Notes under the pieces: model-generated
The model's database searches: none
The model's input: the letters and a program-made list of their open reading frames with translations, nothing else
What the model was told of the DNA's origin: nothing
Part shown: positions 43,496 to 53,509 of the stretch, one piece after another
Layout of the letters: every line of letters begins with the position of its first letter
Numbering within the stretch: the first letter of the stretch is position 1
Program-made: the position numbers and the translations under genes
Assembly (NCBI GenBank): GCA_945883435.1
Contig: CAMCXK010000006.1
Coordinates: 1-64,000 of the forward strand
From: Chthoniobacter flavus
GTDB lineage: Bacteria; Verrucomicrobiota; Verrucomicrobiia; Chthoniobacterales; Terrimicrobiaceae
Direction: 5' to 3'
DNA length: 64,000 bases

Positions 43496-44232
43496 GGGAT
43501 TTCCTCTTGATCGACGTCAGCAACACGTTCACCAAGGCCGTGCGCGTGAACGGACGGAAGTGGGGGCGCCTTTGGAAGGCCCCCACCGCTTCATTGGATG
43601 CGGATTCGCTCGCATCACTTGCCCGCCCGCATTCCCCGGAGCTTGTGGTTTTTTGCTGTGTGGTTCCCGCAATGGCTGACGTGGTGAGGATGGTTTTTCC
43701 CTCCGCGGTTTCCATGGATCATTTGTCGCCTCTCGGCTTTCCGTTGGATTATCCCGAACCGGCCTCGATCGGTGCCGATCGCCTCGCCAATACGGCCGGG
43801 TGCCTCGCATTGGGACTTCGCAGTGCCATTGCCGTTGATTTTGGAACGGCCATTACATTCGACGCGTTGCATCCGAAGCGCGGTTTTGTCGGGGGAGTGA
43901 TCGCGCCGGGCAGTTGCCTCTTGGCTGAAGCCTTGCATTTGAAGACTGCGCAACTCCCGCTGGTCGACTGCCGGCCTCCGCGGCACGCCCTCGGTCGATC
44001 CACGCGACAAGCCATTGCTTCGGGCGTCGGCTTTGGCGCGGTGGGAATGGTCCGCGAAATCCTCGACCGCCTCCGCCGCGAGGTTTTCAACGGAGAGCCT
44101 CATACTCTCATCGCCACCGGCGGCGATGCCCGCTTTTTTGCCCGGCAAGTTGCGGTTTTCGACCGCATCGATCCCCGCCTCACGCTTCGCGGACTCTTGC
44201 ACATCGCACGGCAGTGCGGTGCGCTTCCCTGA
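43492..44232 (+). CDS. coaX: type III pantothenate kinase
   Basis: 246 residues from a GTG overlapping the symporter stop. LLIDVSNTFTKAV is the phosphate loop, with Ser where the usual DxGNT motif has Gly. IGADRLANTAGCLAL contains the catalytic Asp, and AVDFGTAITFDAL and GGVIAPGSCLLAEALH are the acetate-and-sugar-kinase/actin-fold motifs. It phosphorylates pantothenate as the first step of CoA synthesis. This family is not inhibited by CoA. Confidence 0.88.
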   Translation: MRDFLLIDVSNTFTKAVRVNGRKWGRLWKAPTASLDADSLASLARPHSPELVVFCCVVPAMADVVRMVFPSAVSMDHLSPLGFPLDYPEPASIGADRLANTAGCLALGLRSAIAVDFGTAITFDALHPKRGFVGGVIAPGSCLLAEALHLKTAQLPLVDCRPPRHALGRSTRQAIASGVGFGAVGMVREILDRLRREVFNGEPHTLIATGGDARFFARQVAVFDRIDPRLTLRGLLHIARQCGALP

Positions 44233-44301
44233 ATCTCCGGGCATTTTTTCTGTCCCGCTGATTCGAGTTTTTCCTGACCTTCTCTTTTTTTAATTTTATT
44301 G

Positions 44302-44328
44302 TTGACTGAATCAATAAAGTGATAGATT
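44302..44328 (+). promoter_or_regulatory. possible sigma-70-type promoter of the sulfate locus
   Basis: TTGACT (44302-44307) and TAGATT (44323-44328) are separated by 15 bases, in an unusually A+T-rich gap before the YezD-like gene. The spacing is short of the ideal 17, so this is only a candidate. Confidence 0.35.
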
Positions 44329-44344
44329 TTCGTTCATCAATTCT

Positions 44345-44575
44345 ATGAACTCTCAAACGAACGTTGCGAGCAAAGAGACTCGAGTGATTCCCGAGGGGCA
44401 AATCTTGAAGGCCATTCGTGAGATTTGTTTTGGAAATGTGGAAGTCATTGTTCATGAATCTCGGGTAACTGAGATTCGCCAGACGCGCCGGTTTCGGTCA
44501 TTTGGCGGGGAGTCTTCAACAGTATCCGCCGACCCGACACCGGGAGGTTTTGAAAGCGAGAGTCGAATTGCCTGA
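44345..44575 (+). CDS. YezD-like (DUF2292) small protein
   Basis: 76 residues. ILKAIREICFGNVEVIVHES and RVTEIRQTRRFR match the DUF2292/YezD core (I--AL--I-FGSV-I-VHDGRV-QIE-TEK-R). Members are often found with sulfate-assimilation genes and act in sulfur regulation or metabolism; the mechanism is unknown. It is the first gene of the sulfate locus, 32 bases before the porin. The Ser/Gly-rich tail is specific to this copy. Confidence 0.8.
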   Translation: MNSQTNVASKETRVIPEGQILKAIREICFGNVEVIVHESRVTEIRQTRRFRSFGGESSTVSADPTPGGFESESRIA

Positions 44576-44607
44576 CGAACAGGATTTGACCATTAAAAAT
44601 AACTAAA

Positions 44608-46185
44608 ATGATAAACAATAAATTCAACTCTGTTATTCGCGTCTGGCGGACCCGTTGGTCTGCCGGACTGTTGGTCCTTCTCACGGTGGGTGACATGGCA
44701 CGTGCCTCCGACGAGTTGGAATCCCTGAAACAGCAATTAAAAGCCTTGGAGGCCAAAGTGGCCGCTTTGGAAGCGCGGCGAGAAACGCCCTCGCCCGACG
44801 AGGAGCGGTTGAGAGAGAAGCTTGAGAAGTTGCCGTCGGTGTCCCTGGATTCCAAGGGCGTTAATTTCTCGAGTCCTGGCATTCGCACGACGCGAACCGA
44901 GGTGGGCCCCGATGGAATCCCGGTCGAGACCACCAGTGTGACCGAGGAGGGGGCGTTCAAGTTCCGCATCGGTGCCCTCCTGCAGCCGCAGTCCCGCAAC
45001 TTCCTCGACACACCCGACGCCACCTCGACCTTTCTGATGCGCCGGGCGCGTCTGAATCTGGAGGGCAACGTGTTTTCCAGTTTTGATTGGAAGCTGCAAG
45101 CCGACCTTCAGACCAATGGTGTGGACAACACGACCTCCACAACAGTTCAGGACGCTTACATCGGCGCGAAGGGCTTTGATTGGCTCCAGCTCAGGGTTGG
45201 AAAAATGAAAAGTCCGATCGGTGTCGAGCGCTGGCAATCCGCCCACGCCCGCTGGTTCACTGATTTGATTACGACCACCTATTTGGTGCCGAACCGCACA
45301 GTGGGTGCGATGCTTTGGGGCAACGTGGGCGATGGTCTCGGCGAGTATTACGCCGGTCTCTTTAACGGTGCTCCCGATGGCGGAAGCTCAAATGTTTCCT
45401 CCTCCGGTCAAGACACGAAAGACTTCGAAGCACGCCTGGCCGTGACGCCATTTGCAAAATCCAGTCTGGTGCCCCTGAAAAAACTCACGGCCGGAGCGGG
45501 CGTGACCTATGCCCCTCAATTGAACGGGCTGGGCACCTATGCCACCGCCAACCAGCAGTCGTTTTTCCGATATCGGTCCTCCACAATCAATGCCACGGCC
45601 TCGAACCCCGGCGAACAGAACCGCTTCGTTCCCAACCTTCAGTATTTCTGGGGTCCCTTCGGCCTCTATGCCGAGGCGGCCTGGTCGACAGTGGGTGTGA
45701 GCGGCACGACCAGTTCCACGAAATCCGTGGCCAAGAAAACGAATGTTGTGGACTCGAAGGGGAAAACAATCGGCACCTTCACGACCACGTCAAATGTCAC
45801 CACCACGCAGCGTCAGTCTGCGGACTTGACCAACTTCGGATGGCAAATCGCCGCCTCCTACATGCTCACCGGGGAGGAAAATTCGTTCCGCGCAATCTCG
45901 CCCCGGCGAAAATTCAGTCCATCCACCGGTGGGTGGGGAGCCCTGCAAATCACGGCGCGGGTCGGGCAACTCGAAGTCGATACCTCCGCCTTTCCCGTTT
46001 ACGCGGACCCGAACACCCAAGCCCGGCAGTCCACAACGTTTGGAACCGGTTTGAACTGGATACTGAACGACAATACTAAGCTCACCTTGCAATACGACTT
46101 CACGAGCTTCCTCGGCGGTGCGCCCGATGGCGGAGACCGTCCCGACGCGAACGCCATCACCACTCAGTTCCAACTTTATTTCTAA
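44608..46185 (+). CDS. OprP/OprO-like outer membrane porin
   Basis: 525 residues with a signal peptide ending near ARA, a coiled coil ([20 protein letters not shown]), then a beta barrel. [38 protein letters not shown] and [20 protein letters not shown] are typical of phosphate-selective porins. The C-terminus ends TQFQLYF, an outer-membrane insertion signal. In this locus the passenger is probably sulfate rather than phosphate. It lies 5 bases before the sulfate-binding protein gene. Confidence 0.88.
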   Translation: MINNKFNSVIRVWRTRWSAGLLVLLTVGDMARASDELESLKQQLKALEAKVAALEARRETPSPDEERLREKLEKLPSVSLDSKGVNFSSPGIRTTRTEVGPDGIPVETTSVTEEGAFKFRIGALLQPQSRNFLDTPDATSTFLMRRARLNLEGNVFSSFDWKLQADLQTNGVDNTTSTTVQDAYIGAKGFDWLQLRVGKMKSPIGVERWQSAHARWFTDLITTTYLVPNRTVGAMLWGNVGDGLGEYYAGLFNGAPDGGSSNVSSSGQDTKDFEARLAVTPFAKSSLVPLKKLTAGAGVTYAPQLNGLGTYATANQQSFFRYRSSTINATASNPGEQNRFVPNLQYFWGPFGLYAEAAWSTVGVSGTTSSTKSVAKKTNVVDSKGKTIGTFTTTSNVTTTQRQSADLTNFGWQIAASYMLTGEENSFRAISPRRKFSPSTGGWGALQITARVGQLEVDTSAFPVYADPNTQARQSTTFGTGLNWILNDNTKLTLQYDFTSFLGGAPDGGDRPDANAITTQFQLYF

Positions 46186-46190
46186 CACCT

Positions 46191-47189
46191 ATGAAAAACA
46201 TCAGGACCCTTGCGGCGATTGCCGCTCTCACTGGAGCCACTGTGCTCCATGCCAACCAATCCATCTTGAACGTGTCATATGATCCCACCCGGGAGCTTTA
46301 CAGCGAACTCAACAAAAATTTTGCGAAGCAGTGGGCTTTGAAAAACGGGTCTTCGCTCGCCATCGACCAGTCCCACGGTGGCTCCGGCAAGCAGTCCCGA
46401 TCTGTCGTCGACGGTTTGGAGGCCGATGTGGTCACGCTCGCCTTGGCGTATGACATCGATGCCATCGCCGATCAATCGGGACTTTTACCGAAGGATTGGC
46501 AAAGCCGCCTGCCCGACAACAGTTCGCCTTACACGTCGACAATCGTCTTTGTCGTTCGCAAGGGGAATCCGAAGGGCGTGAAGGATTGGGGCGACCTTGT
46601 GAAGGATGGTGTCAAGGTGATCACTCCCAATCCCAAAACCTCCGGAGGCGCCCGCTGGAACTACCTCGCCGCTTACGCCTATGCCCTTCGCCAAAACGGC
46701 GGGGATGAGAAAAAAGCCAAGGAATTTGTTTCGAAGCTCTATTCGAATGTCCCTGTTTTGGACACCGGGGCGCGCGGTTCGACCATCACATTCACCGAGC
46801 GCCGCCTTGGTGACGTTTTCCTGTCCTGGGAGAACGAGGCGCACCTCATTCAGAAACAATATCCCGGACAATACGAGATTGTTGCTCCCTCGCTCAGCAT
46901 TCTTGCGGAGCCTCCCGTGGCATTGGTGGACAAGGTGGTTGACCGGAAAGGCACCCGCGAGGTCGCTCAAGCCTACCTGGAGTTTCTCTACACTCCGGAG
47001 GCGCAGGACATCATCGGCCGGCATTTCTACCGCCCCCGCAATGCAGCGGCGGCGGCGAAGCACGCCGGTCACTTTCCAAAAATCGACCTTGTCACCATCG
47101 AGGATTTCGGTGGCTGGAGAAAAGCGCAGAAGGAGCACTTCAACGATGGCGGGACTTTCGACCGCATATACAAACCTTACCGTCCCTAG
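46191..47189 (+). CDS. sbp: sulfate ABC transporter, periplasmic binding protein
   Basis: 332 residues with a signal peptide ([20 protein letters not shown]). [39 protein letters not shown] and [12 protein letters not shown] are the sulfate/thiosulfate-binding-protein signatures. [20 protein letters not shown] and [11 protein letters not shown] also match Sbp. It delivers sulfate to the CysTWA membrane complex coded downstream. It lies 4 bases before the M14-like gene. Confidence 0.95.
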   Translation: MKNIRTLAAIAALTGATVLHANQSILNVSYDPTRELYSELNKNFAKQWALKNGSSLAIDQSHGGSGKQSRSVVDGLEADVVTLALAYDIDAIADQSGLLPKDWQSRLPDNSSPYTSTIVFVVRKGNPKGVKDWGDLVKDGVKVITPNPKTSGGARWNYLAAYAYALRQNGGDEKKAKEFVSKLYSNVPVLDTGARGSTITFTERRLGDVFLSWENEAHLIQKQYPGQYEIVAPSLSILAEPPVALVDKVVDRKGTREVAQAYLEFLYTPEAQDIIGRHFYRPRNAAAAAKHAGHFPKIDLVTIEDFGGWRKAQKEHFNDGGTFDRIYKPYRP

Positions 47190-47193
47190 CCCC

Positions 47194-48072
47194 ATGGATT
47201 CAATTGGCCGCATCCGGCAGGCGTTTTGCCGGGGCGGCCGAATCTCCGACACCACGATGAATGCCCTTTACAGTCCCGCAGTTCGGGAAATTCCCATCCG
47301 TTCCACGGTGGAAGCTTTGTTGAAGGAATTGGAACTCCTCGCGCGCCATTCGAGTAGTCTCTTCCACGCTCCTTTGGAGTTCAGCAATGCCTGTGGAGCC
47401 ACCATCAAGTTGCCCCGCTTTCTCTTCACAGGTCCTGGCGACCGGGGAAGTTTTCTGAGGGTTGGCATTTTTGCCGGCATCCACGGGGACGAAGAGAGTG
47501 GAGTGTTGGCAGCATTGGACTTGATCCAAACCCTGCACAGGGACCCTGCTCCAGCCTTGGGCTATGAGCTTTTCGTCTACCCGGTGTGCAATCCATGGGG
47601 ATTATCGCGCCGCGTGCGCTGGCTCAAGAGTGGGGCGGACATGAATCGAGAATTTTGGCGGGGCTCGAGCGAGATCGAGGTTCTCATGCTGGAGGGACAG
47701 CTCATGAAACTCGCCTTCGATGGCATTATCGCCTTGCATGCGGATGACACGAGCGAAGGGATTTATGGTTTCGCTAAGGGAAACCAACTTACTCGCCATG
47801 TGCTGGAACCCGCCCTGGAACAGTCATCACGGTATCTCCCGCGCAACTTCGACCGCAGCATCGACAATTTCAACGCCAACATGGGAATCATAGAGAATGG
47901 CTACACCGGCATTCTCGGAGCGCCTCCCACCCAGAAACCAAGGCCCTTCGAGATCGTTTTCGAAACGCCCCAGGCCGCCCCGCTGGATGCCCAGATCAAA
48001 GCCCACACGGTTGCCGTTGCCACCATGCTCGAGCGCTTTCGCGTGCTCATTTCGGAGGCGCAGAACATCTGA
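47194..48072 (+). CDS. M14-type zinc carboxypeptidase / desuccinylase-like hydrolase
   Basis: 292 residues from the ATG at 47194; the ATG at 47257 is an alternative. GIFAGIHGDEESGVLAALDL has the HxxE zinc pair of the M14/AstE-AspA superfamily. VCNPWGLSRRVRW and SGADMNREFWRG carry the substrate Arg and Asn-Arg motif, and IIALHADDTSEG supplies the third zinc ligand region. The protein has no signal peptide. Its position inside a sulfate transporter operon, overlapping cysT by one base, is unusual. The substrate is unknown. Confidence 0.8.
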   Translation: MDSIGRIRQAFCRGGRISDTTMNALYSPAVREIPIRSTVEALLKELELLARHSSSLFHAPLEFSNACGATIKLPRFLFTGPGDRGSFLRVGIFAGIHGDEESGVLAALDLIQTLHRDPAPALGYELFVYPVCNPWGLSRRVRWLKSGADMNREFWRGSSEIEVLMLEGQLMKLAFDGIIALHADDTSEGIYGFAKGNQLTRHVLEPALEQSSRYLPRNFDRSIDNFNANMGIIENGYTGILGAPPTQKPRPFEIVFETPQAAPLDAQIKAHTVAVATMLERFRVLISEAQNI

Positions 48073-48896
48073 TGCGGAAGCGCCATGTCCTGCCCGGCTT
48101 CGGGCTTTCGCTGGGCTACACGCTTGTTTACATGGGGCTCATTGTCCTCATTCCAATGAGCGCTCTCTGCCTTCGCACATTTGCCGGCAGTTGGGGGCAC
48201 TTTTGGCAAACAATCACCGACCCGCGCGTGCTGGCATCCTTCCAAGTGAGCTTTGGGCTGTCTCTACTGGCCGCGCTTTTGAACGGTGTGTTCGGCGTGA
48301 TGGCTGCATGGGTTCTGGCCCGCTACCACTTTCCGGGACGTCGGATCTTGGATGCCATGGTGGACCTCCCCTTTGCGTTGCCAACGGCCGTGGCCGGCAT
48401 CGCGCTCACCGCCATCTACGCTCCGAACGAATGGATTGGCGGATTGCTGGAACCCTATGGAATTCGCATCGCATTCACCCGGTTGGGCATTTTCATCGCT
48501 CTCACATTTATCGGCTTTCCCTTTGTCGTGCGCACCGTTCAACCGGTCATTCTTCAGCTTTCGGCGGAACTTGAGGAGGCCGCCGCCTGTCTCGGTGCCA
48601 GTCGCTGGCAGACATTTCGGCGGGTCATTTTTCCGGCGCTTCTCCCCTCGATTCTGACCGGCGTGACATTGGCCTATGGCCGTGCAGTGGGCGAATTCGG
48701 TTCGGTTGTGTTCATCGCCGGCAACATCCCCTACGAAACGGAAATAACTCCTTTGCTCATCATCACAAAGCTTGAGCAATACGACTACCCCGGCGCGGCG
48801 GCCTTGGGATTCCTGATGCTGTGCGTCTCACTCGTCATTCTCATTATCTCAAACGGCCTCCAAGCCTGGAACAACTCCCGCAACGGCACCGTCTGA
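48072..48896 (+). CDS. cysT: sulfate ABC transporter permease CysT
   Basis: 274 residues with six membrane segments. LPFALPTAVAGIALTAIYAP and EEAAACLGASRWQTFRRVIFPA (the EAA loop that contacts the ATPase) are typical. FGSVVFIAGNIPYETEITPL is the CysT/CysU signature. It forms the membrane channel with CysW. It shares one base with the preceding gene and lies 15 bases before cysW. Confidence 0.95.
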   Translation: MRKRHVLPGFGLSLGYTLVYMGLIVLIPMSALCLRTFAGSWGHFWQTITDPRVLASFQVSFGLSLLAALLNGVFGVMAAWVLARYHFPGRRILDAMVDLPFALPTAVAGIALTAIYAPNEWIGGLLEPYGIRIAFTRLGIFIALTFIGFPFVVRTVQPVILQLSAELEEAAACLGASRWQTFRRVIFPALLPSILTGVTLAYGRAVGEFGSVVFIAGNIPYETEITPLLIITKLEQYDYPGAAALGFLMLCVSLVILIISNGLQAWNNSRNGTV

Positions 48897-48911
48897 GCCT
48901 ATCTTTCAACC

Positions 48912-49799
48912 ATGCCCGGTTCCACAACCCTCCATCTTAAGCTCCACCGCCCACTGCGTGCTACCGGGGACCGTCCCGCCGTGCGCCGGTTTCTTATCGG
49001 ATCGGTGCTGGTTTTTTTTATTTTGTTTCTGCTTTTGCCGCTGGTCGTGGTTTTTCAAGAAGCCTTTTCGAAAGGCCTTGCCGCTTTTGTCGAGACCTTC
49101 CGGGATCCCTACACGCAGCACAGCATCGTTCTCACACTCGTGATTGCGTTGATCAGCGTCCCGCTGAACACCGTGCTCGGCATCGCAGCTGCATGGAGCG
49201 TGACGCGCTATCGCTTCAGGGGGCGCTCGCTCCTGATAACACTTTTGGACCTCCCTCTATGGGTATCGCCTGTGATTGCGGGCCTGCTTTATGTGCTCGT
49301 GTTTGGCGCCCAGGGTTGGCTGGGACCGTGGCTCCGCGAGCATGAAATCCGGATCATCTTTGCCGTTCCCGGAATGGTTCTCGCGACCCTTTTTGTGACC
49401 TTTCCCTTCGTGGCTCGCGGCCTGATCCCACTCATGCAGGCCCAAGGAATGAAGGAGGAGGAGGCGGCACTCACCCTCGGCGCAAACGGATGGCAGATTC
49501 TCTGGCGTATCACCCTCCCGAAAATCAAATGGGGCCTGCTCTATGGAGTTATCCTCTGCAATGCCCGGGCTATGGGCGAATTCGGTGCCGTATCGGTGGT
49601 CTCCGGCCACATCCGTGGAAAAACCAACACGATGCCGCTCCATATCGAAATTCTCTACAACGAATATCAATTTGCATCGGCGTTCGCCGTTGCCTCGGTC
49701 CTCGCACTTCTTGCGATCGTCACCCTCATCCTCAAAACCCGTGCGGAATGGCGCGCCGAGCAGGAGCTTCGCGCCTCCCGCCCCTCAATCACACCATGA
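48912..49799 (+). CDS. cysW: sulfate ABC transporter permease CysW
   Basis: 295 residues with six membrane segments. [20 protein letters not shown] and [20 protein letters not shown] (the EAA loop) are typical. [20 protein letters not shown] is the CysW signature. It pairs with CysT in the membrane. Its stop overlaps the ATG of the ATPase gene (ATGA), giving tight coupling. Confidence 0.95.
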   Translation: MPGSTTLHLKLHRPLRATGDRPAVRRFLIGSVLVFFILFLLLPLVVVFQEAFSKGLAAFVETFRDPYTQHSIVLTLVIALISVPLNTVLGIAAAWSVTRYRFRGRSLLITLLDLPLWVSPVIAGLLYVLVFGAQGWLGPWLREHEIRIIFAVPGMVLATLFVTFPFVARGLIPLMQAQGMKEEEAALTLGANGWQILWRITLPKIKWGLLYGVILCNARAMGEFGAVSVVSGHIRGKTNTMPLHIEILYNEYQFASAFAVASVLALLAIVTLILKTRAEWRAEQELRASRPSITP

Positions 49800-50521
49800 G
49801 TATCGCCGTTAAAAACATCAGCAAACGCTTCGACTCCCATCCCGCCTTGAGCGATGTCTCGCTCGACATTCAAGAGGGTGAACTGATCGCGCTCCTCGGG
49901 CCGAGCGGTTCGGGCAAAACGACCTTGCTCCGCGTGATTGCCGGTCTGGAATTTCCCGATGCGCACGATGGTCGCATCTTATTTCATGGCAGGGACGTAA
50001 GCGGCCTCTCGGCTTATCAGCGCAAGGCCGGCTTCGTATTTCAGCACTATGCGCTCTTCAACCACATGAATGTCTTTGAGAACATCGCGTTCTCCTTCCG
50101 GGTTCTGAAACGCTCCCAACGCCCTTCGGAATCGGTCATTCAGGACCGCATCGACGGGCTTCTCCGCGCGGTGCAACTCGAAGGCTATGAAAAACGCCTG
50201 CCCACCCAACTCTCCGGCGGTCAGCGCCAGCGGGTCGCCTTCGCCCGCGCCCTAGCAAACAAGCCCGAAGTCCTTCTGCTCGACGAACCCTTCGGTGCCC
50301 TTGATGCCAAGGTTCGCAAAGACCTCCGTCGCTGGCTGCGCGAGTTCCACGACTCCACCCAACTCACCACCATCTTTGTCACGCACGACCAGGATGAGGC
50401 CTTTGAGGTCGCCGACCGGGTCGTGCTCATCGACAAGGGCGGTATTCAACAAACTGGCACTCCTGCCCAAGTTCGTGAGCATCCCGCCAATGACTTCGTA
50501 GCGGATTTTCTCGGATTGTGA
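49796..50521 (+). CDS. cysA: sulfate ABC transporter ATPase CysA
   Basis: 241 residues. Walker A is [14 protein letters not shown], the Q-loop is [19 protein letters not shown], the signature is [15 protein letters not shown], Walker B is [12 protein letters not shown], and the H-loop is FVTHDQDEA. It powers CysTW. E. coli CysA has about 365 residues; this protein stops just after the nucleotide-binding domain and lacks the C-terminal regulatory domain. The CysA assignment comes from its place in the operon as well as from FSFRVLKR-type helical sequence. Confidence 0.92.
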   Translation: MSIAVKNISKRFDSHPALSDVSLDIQEGELIALLGPSGSGKTTLLRVIAGLEFPDAHDGRILFHGRDVSGLSAYQRKAGFVFQHYALFNHMNVFENIAFSFRVLKRSQRPSESVIQDRIDGLLRAVQLEGYEKRLPTQLSGGQRQRVAFARALANKPEVLLLDEPFGALDAKVRKDLRRWLREFHDSTQLTTIFVTHDQDEAFEVADRVVLIDKGGIQQTGTPAQVREHPANDFVADFLGL

Positions 50522-50573
50522 GCACCCTCCAGCTCCGGTTGCGCATTCCGCCGGGCAGCGCTTTGATACAGGG

Positions 50574-51377
50574 ATGAAACGGATTCTTTTCTGCCAGCAT
50601 GGTTCGGTGGACGGTCCCGGTCTTGTTTGTGAAGAGGTCTTGGCGGCAGGGGGATCCTTGGATGTCTGGAATGCCTGGGGCGCCGGGAATCCCCCCGATG
50701 TCCTCGTTTACGACGCGCTTGTTCTGGGTGGCGGTGGGCAGAGTGCTTGGGATGATGCGGCGCATCCGCACCTGGCGGTTGAGGTGGGAATGATTCGATC
50801 CATGCTCAGGAATGAAAAACCGGTTCTTGGCTTGTGCCTGGGCGCCCAGCTTCTCGCGAGGGCGCTTGGAGCACGCCTCTGGCGTGCCACCCAACGGGAA
50901 GTCGGATTTTTTCCGGTGACGCTTGGCGGGGATGGAATCGCTGACGAATGCGCCGCCGCTTTTCCGCCTGTTTTTCAAGCCGCGCATTGGCACTCCGACC
51001 ATTTCGATTTGCCAACGGGAGCCGTGTCCTTGGCCTCAAGCGCCCTGACCCCCGCCCAAATCTTCCGCGCTGGCCGCGGTGTGTATGGATTCCAGTTTCA
51101 TCCCGAGATGACCCCGGGGTTGTTCCACGAACTGGCCGAAGATGGCAGGGAGGATCTCGCCGGGGAGGACATCGAGATGCTTCTCCGCGAGTCGCAAGAA
51201 GTTCTTCCAGTTCTGGAGCCTGCGGCCAGGGAATTTTTCAGGCGCTGGCTTTCCACGATGGATGGCGGATCCTTGCCCTCTGCTGCGCCCCCGCGTCATT
51301 CATCTTCGATCCATTGCGCCCAAGATTCTTCAAAGACTTTAGGAACGCCTTCTTTTGAGCAGACTCGGATTGTGTGA
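50574..51377 (+). CDS. class I glutamine amidotransferase (GMP-synthase-like)
   Basis: 267 residues. VLGLCLGAQLLARALGARLW has the nucleophile Cys88, and GVYGFQFHPEMTPGLFHEL has His176 and Glu178 of the triad. It is a stand-alone domain of the GuaA/YLR126-like type, not a fused synthase. It may release ammonia or cleave a gamma-glutamyl compound. The last 30 residues are Ser-rich and do not look like the family. A small hairpin follows the stop. Confidence 0.85.
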   Translation: MKRILFCQHGSVDGPGLVCEEVLAAGGSLDVWNAWGAGNPPDVLVYDALVLGGGGQSAWDDAAHPHLAVEVGMIRSMLRNEKPVLGLCLGAQLLARALGARLWRATQREVGFFPVTLGGDGIADECAAAFPPVFQAAHWHSDHFDLPTGAVSLASSALTPAQIFRAGRGVYGFQFHPEMTPGLFHELAEDGREDLAGEDIEMLLRESQEVLPVLEPAAREFFRRWLSTMDGGSLPSAAPPRHSSSIHCAQDSSKTLGTPSFEQTRIV

Positions 51378-51402
51378 CCGGTGTCCCTTCCACCGGGTTT
51401 TC
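51378..51402 (+). terminator. possible terminator after the amidotransferase
   Basis: CCGGTG and CACCGG can pair around a seven-base loop directly after the stop at 51377, followed by GTTTTC. The stem is only 6 bp, so the assignment is tentative. Confidence 0.4.
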
Positions 51403-51563
51403 GATTCTTACTCACAAGAGAGCGCATATGGGCTTTCAGTAAATCCGAAACCACATTTCAAGTATTGCAACCACTAAAGAGATTGGGCGTCGCAAAAGTC
51501 ACGCTCGAAAGGCGATCTGATAACCAAGCAAGATCTTGATAATCTCCGTGAATGCCTCAAAAA

Positions 51564-53084
51564 TCAGTTGAAACTTTTCCATCCAGACCGAAGAGTCCTG
51601 CTGAGCTCATCCACAATATCTTTCGCACTTGGTGCTTCTGCGATGTTGAAGTTTTCCATAGGGTCTGTTTTATGGTCGAACAACATTCTATGGGTGACCT
51701 TGTTGCCTGCTGTCCATTCCGTATACAAGTAGCGATCAGTTTTAACGGCCTCACATCCTGACCACTTGCAGAACACTGCAGATTTCCATTCTTGTTCCGG
51801 TCTATTCATCAAGGTCATGAAGCTCTTGCCCTGAACGTGGCTTGGAATTGGAAGGCCTGCAAGTTCACAGAGACTTGGATAAATATCTACAAATTCAACC
51901 AATTGTTCGGTTTTATTGTTTTTCTTTGTTCGGGGGGCGCAAACAATAAGGGGTGAGTGGAGCGAATTGTTTAGCGTGTTGTGCTTCCCCCAGAGGTTAT
52001 GTTCGCCTAGATTAAAACCGTGATCTCCCCAGAGAACAATGATCGTATTCTCAGCAAGACCAAGAGCATCCAGCTCTCTGATAATCCTGCCGATTTGAGC
52101 GTCCACATAGCTGACGCAGGCGTAATAGGCATGCCTTGCCTCCCTGTGGAACTCATCGGACTCTTTGCGCGAACCTGTCAGTGCGTAGGTATCAATCTCT
52201 TTATAAGTGCTAAAAGAAGAGGGAAGGTCTTCGGGCGCGAATCGATTGGTAGCTGGTTTCACGTTTGCACGATCATACATGTCCCAATACTTCTTGGGGG
52301 CATTAAATGGGAGATGGGGGCGCCAGAATCCACAGGCTAGGAAGAAGGGCTTATTCATCTCTCTGAGCATTCTCAAGTCGGCTATGGCTTTGTCTGCAAC
52401 TTTGCCATCTTCATAGGCGTTATCAGGCACATCCGCCGCTTCGAAATAAGGTCCACGTTTTGTCTTGGGATTAACGCTCTCGGCCGAAGCCGGGTCCTGC
52501 CACACGCCATAGTTGTTGTAACCAGCCCAATCTTGCTTTCCATGATAAATCTCAGCAGATCGCCATGGAGGTTCCGACCAGTCATCTTTACGGTCTTCCA
52601 TATGATGGAATACCTTGCCATTCGAAATGGAATAATAGCCATGCTGCGAGAAATACGCTGGCAACGTAGAAAAATTTGTTTTTAAACTGGATGTTTTCCA
52701 CTGATTTGATGTCGTTCGAATGCCGGTCATGACACTCACCCGTGACGGACCGCACACAGGAACATTGCAGTAGGCTCGCTGAAAGACGGTTCCTCGCTCT
52801 GCAAGATTATCGATGTTTGGGGTGATCATCTCACTATGGCCGTAACAACCAAGTTGTGGTCTTAGGTCATCAACAGCGATGAACAAAAAATTGGGTTTTC
52901 GCCCGCCCTCTTGGCCGTCATCCCGGTTTGGATCGCTGCCAGAGACCGGGAGGATGCCCAAGAGCAAACTCACGATGGATGCCAGATTCCAGAGTGCCTT
53001 TGTTGGCGATATTGCAAGCCACTTCAGGAACGAGACTTGTGAAGAATATTGATTTTTAAATTCAGAAGGCAGGTTTTTCTCCAT
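51564..53084 (-). CDS. formylglycine-dependent sulfatase (iduronate-2-sulfatase-like)
   Basis: 506 residues. An N-terminal hydrophobic stretch (ALWNLASIVSLLLGILPVSG) suggests export. FLFIAVDDLRPQLGCYG supplies the Asp metal ligands. The active-site motif is CGPSRVSVMTG with Cys111 as the residue converted to formylglycine. LWGDHGFNLGEHNLWGKHN supplies the late Asp and His. The form is that of iduronate-2-sulfatase-like bacterial sulfatases. It would remove sulfate from a polysaccharide or glycosaminoglycan. Base composition is clearly A+T-richer than its neighbours, as if recently acquired. No maturation enzyme is nearby. Confidence 0.9.
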   Translation of the reverse strand: MEKNLPSEFKNQYSSQVSFLKWLAISPTKALWNLASIVSLLLGILPVSGSDPNRDDGQEGGRKPNFLFIAVDDLRPQLGCYGHSEMITPNIDNLAERGTVFQRAYCNVPVCGPSRVSVMTGIRTTSNQWKTSSLKTNFSTLPAYFSQHGYYSISNGKVFHHMEDRKDDWSEPPWRSAEIYHGKQDWAGYNNYGVWQDPASAESVNPKTKRGPYFEAADVPDNAYEDGKVADKAIADLRMLREMNKPFFLACGFWRPHLPFNAPKKYWDMYDRANVKPATNRFAPEDLPSSFSTYKEIDTYALTGSRKESDEFHREARHAYYACVSYVDAQIGRIIRELDALGLAENTIIVLWGDHGFNLGEHNLWGKHNTLNNSLHSPLIVCAPRTKKNNKTEQLVEFVDIYPSLCELAGLPIPSHVQGKSFMTLMNRPEQEWKSAVFCKWSGCEAVKTDRYLYTEWTAGNKVTHRMLFDHKTDPMENFNIAEAPSAKDIVDELSRTLRSGWKSFN

Positions 53085-53509
53085 GGAAAATGTGATTTCC
53101 GGACATTAAAGTATGAGAGCGAGACACCGTCAAATACTAATGATTTATTTCTAAGAAAAACGCAATGTAGCATTTTTGTTGGGGTTGGAATTCTGATTGG
53201 AAAGATGACCGAAAAGATCATAGAAGCTGGATTTAAATAATTGTATTCAATTTGTTTAAGGCAAATGCTCGAAAGGCCCAATATTGACGGCAGGTGGTGG
53301 TGTTTTGAAGGCAGTCTGCGGTAGCAGTTCGAAAACTGCTGGTAAGCCGTGGGGACCTCTTCCATGATTGTGAGCAAGGTGGGCGTGCCTCTCTTGAGAT
53401 TGCCTTTCTGGTTCCTTTACTGTATTTTAAACATCAATGGTTTGTAAATAATATTGGTTCTGCTTGATTTCTACAAACACCTCCGCGAATGTTTGTCCTG
53501 ATCTCAAAC
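53085..53509. other. A+T-rich intergenic stretch
   Basis: No gene is supported here. The composition continues that of the sulfatase. The sulfatase promoter must lie in the left part. Confidence 0.5.
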
